A stretch of DNA of 15,035 nucleotides from positions 1 to 15,035 of the forward strand of contig JBIOZI010000172.1 in assembly GCA_044871085.1 (NCBI GenBank), written 5' to 3'. Every line of letters starts with the position of its first letter. The stretch's first letter is position 1. The notes beneath the pieces were generated by a model. It was given only the letters and a program-made list of their open reading frames with translations, had not been told where the DNA came from and searched no databases. A program made the translations under genes and the position numbers. Of this stretch, positions 6,095 through 13,805 are shown piece by piece. This DNA comes from CADEED01 sp044871085. GTDB taxonomy: Bacteria; Pseudomonadota; Gammaproteobacteria; Steroidobacterales; Steroidobacteraceae.

Positions 6095-6948
6095 TGGAAG
6101 GTGTTGCAGTCCTGCACGCGGCCGGAGCCGTAACCGCGGCGGAACCACTGCTGGCGTTCGGCCCCCGAGCCGTGCGTGAACGACTCCTGGTTCACCTGGC
6201 CCTGCGTGCGCTGCTGGATGGTGTCGTCGCCCACCGAAGATGCGGCCGTCAGCGCCTCGTCGATGTCGCCCGCGTCGACCACCGCGCGGGCCCGATCCGC
6301 GTGATGCGCCCAGATGCCCGCGAAACAATCCGCCTGCAGCTCGAGCTTGACCGACAGCGCGTTCACGTCGGCCTGGGAGGAGGCCTGCTGCTGCGCGCTG
6401 CGTACCTTCTCCGACGTGCCGAGCACCGTCTGAACGTGGTGTCCGACCTCGTGTGCGATCACGTATGCCTTGGCGAAATCGCCCTGCGCCGCGAACTCGG
6501 TCTCGAGCTGGCGGAAGAAGGCGAGGTCGATGTAGACCTTTTGATCTTCGGGGCAGTAGAAAGGACCCGCCGCGGACGTCGCCGAGCCGCACGCGGTGTT
6601 GAACCCCTTCTCGAACAACCTGAGCGTCGGCAGCGGGTACTGGCGGCCCGCTTCGCTGAACAACGCCGTCCAGGTTTCTTCCGTGTCGCCGAGCACGTGC
6701 GAGACGAACAGGCCGGCCTCGTCACTTGGCGTGCCCGCTTCCACGGGCGCCTCGCTCTGCGGGGCCGAGGTGCCGGCACCGCTGGACAACAGACTCATGA
6801 CGAGCTGCGGACCGCCGAGGAAGTAGGCCGCGACCAGCACGACGATGCCGCCCAAGCCCATCTTGAGGCCGCCGCCGCCACCGCCGCCGGTGCTGCGGCC
6901 GCGGTAGTCCTCGACGTTCTTGCTTGCCCGGGTGTCGCGCCAACGCAT
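6091..6948 (-). CDS. ypfJ: YpfJ-like neutral zinc metallopeptidase
   Basis: 285 aa, the size and layout of the YpfJ/KPN_02809 family (Zn_peptidase, PF04228). The N-terminus MRWRDTRASKNVEDYRG is highly characteristic and is followed by a glycine run (residues 21-27) and a membrane helix at about 31-54, so the catalytic part is probably periplasmic. The HEVGH zinc motif is at 166-170 and the third ligand is probably E203 in ELQADCFAGIW. It ends RGYGSGRVQDCNTF as the family does. The physiological substrate is not known. It is transcribed divergently from hrpB with about 33 bases between starts, and shares a 4-base overlap with the GFA gene downstream. Confidence 0.9.
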   Translation of the reverse strand: MRWRDTRASKNVEDYRGRSTGGGGGGGLKMGLGGIVVLVAAYFLGGPQLVMSLLSSGAGTSAPQSEAPVEAGTPSDEAGLFVSHVLGDTEETWTALFSEAGRQYPLPTLRLFEKGFNTACGSATSAAGPFYCPEDQKVYIDLAFFRQLETEFAAQGDFAKAYVIAHEVGHHVQTVLGTSEKVRSAQQQASSQADVNALSVKLELQADCFAGIWAHHADRARAVVDAGDIDEALTAASSVGDDTIQQRTQGQVNQESFTHGSGAERQQWFRRGYGSGRVQDCNTFQ

Positions 6949-6981
6949 GCGTGAATGTTAGCGCGGTATGATCCGCCGCGC

Positions 6982-9516
6982 GTGAAATCCGGCCTGCCCA
7001 TCGATGAAATCCTGCCGGCGCTGCGCGCCGCGCTCGCGAGCGGCCGGAATGCCGTCGTCGAAGCGCCGCCCGGCGCCGGCAAGAGCACCGTTGTTCCGAT
7101 TGCGCTGCTCGAGGAGCCGTGGTTGCGCGGCGGCAAGCTGGTCATGCTCGAGCCGCGGCGGCTGGCGACGCGCGCAGTCGCCGCGCGCATGGCGCAGACA
7201 CTGGGCGAGGCGCCCGGCGAGACGGTGGGCTACCGCATGCGCATGGAAACACGGGTGAGCCGGCGCACGCGCATCGAGGTCGTCACGGAAGGAGTGTTCA
7301 CGCGCATGCTGCAGGGCGACCCCGCCCTCGAGGGCGTGGCCGCGGTGCTGTTCGACGAATTCCACGAGCGCAGCCTGCAGGCGGACACGGGCCTGGCGTT
7401 CGCGCTCGACGCGCAGGAGAACCTCGCGCCCGAGCTGCGGCTGCTGGTGATGTCCGCGACGCTGGACGGCGCGGCCGTGGCAAAGTTGTTAGGCGATGGC
7501 TCGGCCGGCGCGCCATTGATAACGGCCGCGGGGCGCGTGTTCCCGGTCGAGCTGCGCCACGTGGGCACCGGCCTGCCGCTGCTGCCGAGCGCGCGTGATT
7601 CCGTGGAACGCGAGGTCCTGCGCGCCATCAAGCGCGCGCTGGCGGAAGCCGAGGGCGACATGCTGGTGTTCCTGCCGGGCGCCGGCGAGATCCGCCGGGT
7701 GCAGGGGATGCTCGGCGACGCGGGAGCGGGCGTGGACGTCTATCCACTGTTCGGCGAGCTCGCCGCGGGCGAGCAGGACTCCGCTCTGGCGCCGGCGCGC
7801 GCGGGCCGGCGCAAGATCGTGCTCGCCACCAACATCGCGGAGACCAGCTTGACGATCGACGGCGTGCGCATCGTGGTCGACGCAGGCCTCGAGCGGCGCA
7901 GCCTGTTCGATCCGGCGAGCGGCATGAACCGCCTCGAGCTCATGCGCATTTCGCGCGCGTCGGCCGACCAGCGCGCCGGCCGCGCCGGCCGCACCGCGCC
8001 GGGCGTGTGTTTCCGGTTGTGGGGCGAGGGCGCGGAGCGCAGCCTGGCCGCGTACGCCGCGCCCGAGGTGTGCGTGGCAGACCTCGCGCCGCTGGCGCTC
8101 GATCTCGCGGTGTGGGGCACGGAGGCGGGCGCGTTGCGCTGGCTCGATGCGCCGCCGGCCGCCACGCTCGCCAGCGCGCGCGACCTGCTGCAGCGCCTGG
8201 GCGCGCTGGATGCGGCCGGCAAGGTGACGCCGCATGGCCGCGCGATGCAGGAATTCCCGGCGCACCCGCGGCTCGCCCACATGTTGCTCGAGTCCGCCGG
8301 GCTCGGCGCCGCGCCGCTCGCCGCCGAGCTCGCGGCCCTGCTGTCGGATCGCGACGTGCTGCGCGCGGGAGCGGGCGGTGTGCCGCGGGCGCGCGACAGC
8401 GACATGCGCACGCGCATCGAGGCGCTGCACGGCGGCGGACCGGACGTGGATCGCGCCACGCTCGAGCGCGTGCGCCGCACCCAGCGCTCGTTCCTGCAGT
8501 TGTTAGGCCGCGACGCGCAGCAGGGCAGGCCCGAGGCGGTGGACGTCGGAGTGCTGCTGGCGCACGCGTATCCCGACCGCATCGGCCGCCGGCGCCCGGG
8601 CGCCGATGCGCGCTACCAGCTCGCGAACGGCCGCGGCGCGCTGTTCGAGAGCGCGGAGTCGGTGGCGCGCCAGGAGTTCATCGTCGCGGTCGACCTCGAC
8701 GACCGCGAGCGCGAGGCGCGCATCCGTCTGGCCGCGCCGATCACCAAGGAAGACCTGCTCGAGCAGTTCGACGCCCGCATCGCGCGGGGCGAGGAGCTGG
8801 CCTGGGACGAGCGCACGGAGGCCGTGATCGCGCGCCGCGTGATCCGCCTCGATGCCTTGCTGATCGAGGAGAAGCCGCTCAACGAGATACCGCGCGCGGC
8901 GAGCGCCACCGCGATGCTCGCGGGCGTGCGCTCGCTGGGGCTCGACGCGCTGCCCTGGGACGACGACACGCGTACCTTCGCCGCGCGTGCGCAGTTCGTG
9001 CGTGCGCTGGGGCGCAACGACCTGGGAGCGTGGCCGGATTTCTCGCGCGAGGCGCTCGCGGCCGACTTGGGCTGGCTCGAGCCTTTCCTGGACGGCGTCA
9101 CGCGCCGCGCGCATCTGGCGCGGGTGCCGCTGCTGGAGGCGCTGCGCGCGCGGCTGAGTCACGAGCAGCAGCGCAGGCTCGAGGCACTGGCGCCGACGCA
9201 CATCCCTTTGCCCACCGGCTCGCGCGCGGCCGTCGACTACCTGGACGACAACGCGCCCTGCGCGTCGATGCGCATGCAGGAGGTGTTCGGCCTCGCGGCC
9301 ACGCCGCGCATCGGCGGCGGCGCGGTGCCCGTGACGTTCAAACTACTGTCGCCCGGGCGCCGGCCGCTGCAGGTGACGCGCGACCTCGCGAGCTTCTGGA
9401 AGAACGCCTACGTGGAGGTGCGCAAGGACATGCGCGGGCGCTATCCGCGGCACTACTGGCCGGAGAATCCGCTGGAGGCGGAGCCGACGCGCCGCGCGAA
9501 ACCGCGCGGCACCTGA
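6982..9516 (+). CDS. hrpB: ATP-dependent helicase HrpB (DEAH/RHA family)
   Basis: 844 aa from GTG 6982. Domains: Walker A APPGAGKST (about 28-36), motif II DEFHER (125-130), motif III SAT (158-160), motif V NIAETSLTIDGV, motif VI DQRAGRAGR, then HA2/ratchet and the HrpB-specific C-terminus with FWKNAYVEVRKDMRGRYPRHYWP. The second motif is DEFH rather than DEAH, as is usual for HrpB. It is an NTP-dependent RNA/DNA helicase of uncertain cellular role. An in-frame ATG at 6955 would add nine residues, but family members begin close to LPIDEILPAL, so GTG 6982 is preferred. It ends 4 bases from the convergent barrel gene. Two TTGTTAGGC words encode Leu-Leu-Gly here with the otherwise absent TTA codon. 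Confidence 0.93.
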   Translation: MKSGLPIDEILPALRAALASGRNAVVEAPPGAGKSTVVPIALLEEPWLRGGKLVMLEPRRLATRAVAARMAQTLGEAPGETVGYRMRMETRVSRRTRIEVVTEGVFTRMLQGDPALEGVAAVLFDEFHERSLQADTGLAFALDAQENLAPELRLLVMSATLDGAAVAKLLGDGSAGAPLITAAGRVFPVELRHVGTGLPLLPSARDSVEREVLRAIKRALAEAEGDMLVFLPGAGEIRRVQGMLGDAGAGVDVYPLFGELAAGEQDSALAPARAGRRKIVLATNIAETSLTIDGVRIVVDAGLERRSLFDPASGMNRLELMRISRASADQRAGRAGRTAPGVCFRLWGEGAERSLAAYAAPEVCVADLAPLALDLAVWGTEAGALRWLDAPPAATLASARDLLQRLGALDAAGKVTPHGRAMQEFPAHPRLAHMLLESAGLGAAPLAAELAALLSDRDVLRAGAGGVPRARDSDMRTRIEALHGGGPDVDRATLERVRRTQRSFLQLLGRDAQQGRPEAVDVGVLLAHAYPDRIGRRRPGADARYQLANGRGALFESAESVARQEFIVAVDLDDREREARIRLAAPITKEDLLEQFDARIARGEELAWDERTEAVIARRVIRLDALLIEEKPLNEIPRAASATAMLAGVRSLGLDALPWDDDTRTFAARAQFVRALGRNDLGAWPDFSREALAADLGWLEPFLDGVTRRAHLARVPLLEALRARLSHEQQRRLEALAPTHIPLPTGSRAAVDYLDDNAPCASMRMQEVFGLAATPRIGGGAVPVTFKLLSPGRRPLQVTRDLASFWKNAYVEVRKDMRGRYPRHYWPENPLEAEPTRRAKPRGT

Positions 9517-9520
9517 GGAG

Positions 9521-10189
9521 CTAGAACCTGAAGCGTGCGCCCATCGAAAAGGCTTCGGAATCGGCCTCGTCGAGCAGCGAGCCTTCGCTCGGCGGGGCCG
9601 CGGCCAGGCTCGGGTTCCTGCCGACGAACTTGTTCCACTCCGCGACCAGCTCGAGCTTCGGCGTCAACGCGAAGGCGGCGCCGAAGCCGAAAAAGGGCAG
9701 CACCTTTTCGGACTTGAGCCGGTAGTCCGCGCCGGTCACCGGAACCTGGTGCGTCTTCTTCGTGCGAAGCGACCATCCCTTGTTGGCTCGCAGGCTGAGC
9801 CGATCGCCGATGGGCAACACGGCCGCGACGTTGAACGTCCAGGCGCGCATGTCGACTTCGCTCGTGAAATCCGGGACGCAGGGCGACTGCGGCGCGATGG
9901 TGCAGTCGATGCGAACCCCGGCCTTGTAGTTGCCGAGATCGGCATAGCCCACCTCGAGCGCGAAGAACCTGACCAGTTGGACGCCGCCACGCACGCGGAA
10001 CACCGGCGACACCTCGTCGCGCGGCGCGACCGCGCTGGCATATGCATAGGTGGAAACGCCGATCTGGGAGGTGCCGACGTCCGCGGCCACGTACAGCTTC
10101 GTCCTCGGGGCGTCCTGCGCGAATGCACCCGGCGCCGCGCAGCAGGCGGCGGTCGCAACCGCAGCCAGGATCGAGATACCACTAGCCAT
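9521..10189 (-). CDS. Outer-membrane beta-barrel protein
   Basis: 222 aa. A clear signal peptide ends GAFA before QDAPR. The mature part alternates polar and apolar residues as barrel strands do, for example KLYVAADVGTSQIGVSTY, RFFALEVGYADLGNY, WTFNVAAVLPIGDRLSLR and LELVAEWNKFVGR. It ends GARFRF with a terminal Phe, the recognition signal for the BAM complex. Size and strand pattern suggest an eight-stranded barrel of the OmpA/OmpW-like porin-fold class; function unknown. The start is fixed by AGGAGGG 5 bases upstream. It is divergent from the TMEM175-like gene and convergent with hrpB. Confidence 0.85.
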   Translation of the reverse strand: MASGISILAAVATAACCAAPGAFAQDAPRTKLYVAADVGTSQIGVSTYAYASAVAPRDEVSPVFRVRGGVQLVRFFALEVGYADLGNYKAGVRIDCTIAPQSPCVPDFTSEVDMRAWTFNVAAVLPIGDRLSLRANKGWSLRTKKTHQVPVTGADYRLKSEKVLPFFGFGAAFALTPKLELVAEWNKFVGRNPSLAAAPPSEGSLLDEADSEAFSMGARFRF

Positions 10190-10255
10190 GAGGCCCTCCT
10201 GTAGTTAGGCTACTCCGGATCGCAGGTGGATGGCAAACTCCCCGGGGAGGCATCG

Positions 10256-11005
10256 ATGGAAGCCGATTCTCGAGTCTCACAAACCCGGCTGCGCGACCGC
10301 CTGCCGTACCCGCCGCGCAACGAGCAGCAATTCCGCTGGCGCGGCACCGAGGTGACGCGCGTCGAGGGGTTCACGGACGCGGTGTTCGCATTCGCCGTGA
10401 CGCTGCTCGTGGTCGCGCTCGAGGTTCCGCACACCTACGAGGGCCTGCTCGACGTGCTGCGGGGGTTCCCGGCATTCGTGATCTGCTTCGTGCTGCTCAT
10501 GATGTTCTGGAACGCGCACTACCGCTTCCACCGCCGCTATGGCCTCGAAGACGTCACCACGCGCCTGCTCACGATGGCGATCATCGTGCTCGTGCTGTTC
10601 TTCGTCTATCCACTCAAGTTCCTGTTCACCGTGCTGACGGTGCAGGTGTTCGGCCTGGACATGACCGAGGCGCCGCACCTGTCGACCGTCGAGCAGGGCG
10701 TGTCGCTGTACGTGATCTACGGCCTCGGCCTGGCCGGCGTGTGGGGGCTGTATGCCGCGCTCTATGCGCACGCGTGGCGCCGGCGTCGCGAGCTGGCACT
10801 GGATGCGGCCGAGCTGGAGTACACCAAGGCCTCGCTGGCCGGCAATCTCATCTACGTCGGCGTGTGCGGGTTGTCGATCCTGCTGGCGATGACCGTGTCG
10901 AACCGGTCACTGCCCGGCTTCGTCTACTTCCTGCTCGGCCCGCTGCAGGCGTTCAACGGCTGGTGGTTTGGGCGCCGGATCCGCACGCTGCCACGCGCCA
11001 CGTAG
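10256..11005 (+). CDS. TMEM175-like (DUF1211) potassium-channel family protein
   Basis: 249 aa with about six membrane helices (roughly 40-57, 69-88, 104-124, 148-170, 195-213, 220-238), as in bacterial TMEM175 proteins. The diagnostic first-helix motif RxxxFSDAVFAIxxTLL appears as RVEGFTDAVFAFAVTLL (35-51), with Thr in place of the usual Ser. Bacterial members form tetrameric K+-permeable channels; activity of this one is inferred. ATG 10256 is preferred over the in-frame ATG at 10226 because GGGGAGG lies just before it. Its stop ACG TAG makes a GTAG 4 bases from the palindrome 11010-11131. Confidence 0.88.
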   Translation: MEADSRVSQTRLRDRLPYPPRNEQQFRWRGTEVTRVEGFTDAVFAFAVTLLVVALEVPHTYEGLLDVLRGFPAFVICFVLLMMFWNAHYRFHRRYGLEDVTTRLLTMAIIVLVLFFVYPLKFLFTVLTVQVFGLDMTEAPHLSTVEQGVSLYVIYGLGLAGVWGLYAALYAHAWRRRRELALDAAELEYTKASLAGNLIYVGVCGLSILLAMTVSNRSLPGFVYFLLGPLQAFNGWWFGRRIRTLPRAT

Positions 11006-11009
11006 CGAG

Positions 11010-11131
11010 GCGGAAATGGGGACATTCCTCGTTTCCTAGCAAAAGGGGACAGGCCTCATCCGTCGTTCATGAGGTCTTAGATTGAAGCCTGTCCCCTTTT
11101 GCTAGGAAACGAGGAATGTCCCCATTTCCGC
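11010..11131. repeat. REP-like perfect inverted repeat, 45-bp arms (element D, second type)
   Basis: Arms 11010-11054 and 11087-11131 are perfect reverse complements over 45 bases around a 32-base spacer that itself contains a small CCTCAT/ATGAGG dyad. Outer ends read GCGGAAATGGGGACATTCC. Arm length, spacer and total length match elements B and C, but the arm sequence differs apart from the ATGGGGA core. Each left-type arm holds two GGGGACA units 27 bases apart. It fills the gap between the convergent TMEM175-like and DUF2799 genes and overlaps the first base of the latter's stop codon. A stable hairpin in either transcript is expected. Confidence 0.9.
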
Positions 11132-11676
11132 TACAAATCGCGGCCGCGGTAGCGGGCATCGTCCAGCGCGCGCTGCGCATCCACGCGCTGAACGGTGAGT
11201 ACGCCGAGCCGGAACGCCAGGCGCTCGCGTTCTTTCTTCTCGAGCTCCTTGTTCTCGAGCGCGGTGTTTATGTCACGCATCTCGGTGTCGATGGCGCCGA
11301 GCTCGCTGGTGCGCTGGTACACGTCGCGGCCCTTCTCGTACGCCTGCACGAGCCGGTCCTGGTCGAAATTGCGGCAGATTCCGGCCTCGAAAGCGCCGCC
11401 GTTTTCGCCGGCCTGAAACGCGCGGTGCGGCACGCAGAACCGCTCGAGGCCCCGCTCGCGGCCGCGCAGCCAGCGCTCCCGATCCGGCGCGACGCCGACA
11501 CGCGCGCACGCGGTCGAATGCTGGATGAGATATTCCTCGGGGCGCCCGTTCGCGCCGTCGCGAATGCCGACGTCTTCCCAATCTGCGGCCAGGCATTCTT
11601 TCTTGGAGAGGCTGGCGCAGCCCGACATCATCAACAGCGTCGCCGCGGCGAGCAGCTTGACCAGAGACCCGTTCAT
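11131..11676 (-). CDS. DUF2799 lipoprotein
   Basis: 181 aa. The type II signal peptide MNGSLVKLLAAATLLMMSGC has its lipidated cysteine at residue 20. The mature part matches DUF2799: ECLAADWEDVGIRDGANGRP, then a Cys and GRERGLERFC region, then AGICRNFDQDRLVQAYEKGRDVY. The second half is charged and probably coiled coil (DTEMRDINTALENKELEKK). Function unknown; likely anchored in the periplasmic leaflet of a membrane. ATG 11676 is chosen because it gives a compact lipoprotein signal; an in-frame GTG at 11685 is possible and neither has a strong ribosome site. Its stop TTG TAG touches element D. Confidence 0.8.
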   Translation of the reverse strand: MNGSLVKLLAAATLLMMSGCASLSKKECLAADWEDVGIRDGANGRPEEYLIQHSTACARVGVAPDRERWLRGRERGLERFCVPHRAFQAGENGGAFEAGICRNFDQDRLVQAYEKGRDVYQRTSELGAIDTEMRDINTALENKELEKKERERLAFRLGVLTVQRVDAQRALDDARYRGRDL

Positions 11677-11738
11677 GGCCCGCACTGTACGGCAGCGGAT
11701 TTGAATCCGCCCTGAACGCTTTCACGTTCTAACAAATG

Positions 11739-13751
11739 TCAAACCGGGCCGCCGTCCTCGCGCTCGATGGCCACCAGCGACGCGCGTGCGGGCAGGTCGC
11801 CGCCATCGGGCCAGTGACTGCGCGGCGCCTCGATGGTGCCGCCTTCGCCGGGATGCTGGATCGACAGGAACAGCGTGTGGCCGTCGGGCGTGAATTCGCA
11901 GCCGCACACCTCGCACCCCAGCGGACCGCTGGCGAGCTGGCGCAGCCGCCCGCGCTCGGGCCCGCTCGTGTCCGTGACGAAGCAGCCGTTGTTGGGCCAC
12001 TCGTGTCCGTCGGTGTCCGTGACGATCCACAGGCGTCCGGCCGGGTCGATGCCGAGATTGTCGGGGCAGTGGATAGGCGGCTGGGACTCGCGCCCGGCGT
12101 ACCCGCCGAAGTACGTGTCCTGCGCCGCCAGCTGCGCGTTCGCGAGCTCGCGCGCGTCGACGAGATAGCGGCCGGCAGCCGGATCTCCCGCCAGCAGGAA
12201 CACGTTCCAGGTGAAGCGCGTGGCGGTCGCGTCCTCGCCCGCCTCGGCCATCTCGATGATGTGCCCGCTGCGATTGTCCGGACGCGGGTTCGCCGGATTT
12301 GGCGCGACGCTGGTCTCGCGCCCGCTCCACGACTGCGCCTCCTTCTGGTCGGCGCGGTTCTCGGCTTTCGTGCACGCGACGTAGACGAAACCGGTCCGCG
12401 GGCTCGGCTCCACGTCCTCGGGCCGGTCCATCGGCGTCGCGCCTAACAAGTCCGCGGCCGCGCGCGCCTTGATCACCACGTCACCCTGGCTCGCAAAGCC
12501 GGCCCTGGAATTCAGCGGGCCGTTCTCGTCGTGCACCAGCGGCAGCCATTCGCCGCCGCCGTCGGCATCGAAGCGCGCCGCGTACAGCGTGCCGTGATCG
12601 AGCAGATCGCGGTTGGCCGCGGGGTTCGCGGGGTCGAAGCGATCGCGCGTGACGAACTTGTAGACGTATTCGAACTTCTCGTCGTCGCCCATGTACGCGG
12701 CGACGTGCCCGCTCTTGCCGACGATGGTGTTGGCGCCCTCGTGCTGGAAGCGCCCGAGTGCCGTGCGCTTGCGCGGCCTGTGCCTGGGATCGTGCGGATC
12801 GATCTCCACCATCCACCCGAAGCGCAGCGCCTCGCGCGGGTGGCGGCGCATGTCGAAGCGCGCGTCCTGCACGCTCCAGCCGTACACGCTGTGCTCGCGA
12901 TACGGGAAGCGGCGCATCGCGTCCGCGAAGGCCGGGTCGCGGTTCGCCTCCAGTGCCGTGCGCGCGCCGGTGAAGTAGTCGTCGACGTTCTCTTCGGAGG
13001 TCAGATAAGTGCCCCAGGGCGTTTTCCCCGCGGCGCAGTTCGCGAATGTGCCGAGGACCGTGGTGCCGTCGCGATCGGCATCCGTGCGCAGGAGCGCATG
13101 ACCGGCCGCGGGCCCGGTGACGAGCGTCGGTGTCCGCGCCGTGATGCGGCGCGTGTAGCGGGATTTCAGATCGCGCGACCAGCCGTTCGAGTCGCGGAAC
13201 ACTTCCATGACGGTGACGCCGTGCGCGGCCTGCATGAGCTCGACGGAGTTCGGATGGCGCTCGATCCACGCCTCGCGCTGCTGCCAGGTGCCGAAGGCGC
13301 CGGGATTGCCGGGGAACACCAGCTCGGCGCTGAAGTATTCGTGGTTGACGGCGAGCAGGCCGCGCGCCGCGCGCCCCCGCCCCAGCGGGAAGTACTGCAC
13401 GGCGTCGCAGTTGCTGCCGAACTGGCTGTGCTGCGCCTCGACGGCGGCGCTCGTGATCCAGTCGCTCTTCGCGAGGCGCCGCGTATCGAAATCGGGCGTG
13501 CCGGTTACGAGGCTGTCACCCCAGCGCGCGACGATGCTCGACCGATATCCCGCGGCCAGCGTGAACGCATCGTCGAAGTGCGGCGCGATGCCCTGAAATG
13601 GCTTGGCACCGGACGTTGCGACTCGCGGCGCGGGAGCGTGCGCGCAGGCCGCCAGCCCCACCGCGGCCGCACCGCCCGCGAGCACCGTGCGCCGCGACAG
13701 GCGCGCCGCGAGAATGACGGAGAAGTCCGGTCGTTTGTGCATGTTTCGCAT
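11739..13751 (-). CDS. PhoX/DUF839-family phosphatase, Tat-exported
   Basis: 670 aa. The N-terminus has a twin-arginine segment (ARLSRRTVLAGGAAAVGL, RR at 20-21) and then LAAC (C36), so the protein may be a Tat-exported lipoprotein. PhoX signatures follow: GLLAVNHEYF (131-140), NCAAGKTPWGTYLTSEEN (238-255), GWMVEIDPHDP, the KSGHVAAYMGDDEKFEYVYK block, DRPEDVEPSPRTGFVYVACT and PDNLGIDPAGRLWIVTDTDG. PhoX enzymes are Ca/Fe-dependent alkaline phosphatases, often induced by phosphate starvation; no PHO box was recognised here. A second start at Met4 (13742) is possible, and neither has a good ribosome site. Divergent from the thioredoxin lipoprotein gene. Confidence 0.88.
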   Translation of the reverse strand: MRNMHKRPDFSVILAARLSRRTVLAGGAAAVGLAACAHAPAPRVATSGAKPFQGIAPHFDDAFTLAAGYRSSIVARWGDSLVTGTPDFDTRRLAKSDWITSAAVEAQHSQFGSNCDAVQYFPLGRGRAARGLLAVNHEYFSAELVFPGNPGAFGTWQQREAWIERHPNSVELMQAAHGVTVMEVFRDSNGWSRDLKSRYTRRITARTPTLVTGPAAGHALLRTDADRDGTTVLGTFANCAAGKTPWGTYLTSEENVDDYFTGARTALEANRDPAFADAMRRFPYREHSVYGWSVQDARFDMRRHPREALRFGWMVEIDPHDPRHRPRKRTALGRFQHEGANTIVGKSGHVAAYMGDDEKFEYVYKFVTRDRFDPANPAANRDLLDHGTLYAARFDADGGGEWLPLVHDENGPLNSRAGFASQGDVVIKARAAADLLGATPMDRPEDVEPSPRTGFVYVACTKAENRADQKEAQSWSGRETSVAPNPANPRPDNRSGHIIEMAEAGEDATATRFTWNVFLLAGDPAAGRYLVDARELANAQLAAQDTYFGGYAGRESQPPIHCPDNLGIDPAGRLWIVTDTDGHEWPNNGCFVTDTSGPERGRLRQLASGPLGCEVCGCEFTPDGHTLFLSIQHPGEGGTIEAPRSHWPDGGDLPARASLVAIEREDGGPV

Positions 13752-13805
13752 GCTAACGTGACGACCATTCGAAGCCCAGCTTCGAGAGCTCCGAGGACAT
13801 TACGA

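Noticed and set aside
7489..8430. A 313-codon minus-strand frame opposite hrpB
   Set aside because: Antisense shadow rich in Arg, Ala and His with no domain; hrpB on the plus strand explains the coding pattern.
8007..9524. A 505-codon plus-strand frame inside hrpB
   Set aside because: It is a shifted frame of hrpB with Arg/Ala/Gly-rich, motif-free protein, as expected in GC-rich DNA; the hrpB frame has all helicase motifs.
10201..10213. GTAG-TTAGG-CTAC dyad between the barrel and TMEM175-like genes as an operator
   Set aside because: Only 4 bp per half and no second copy; not distinguishable from chance.
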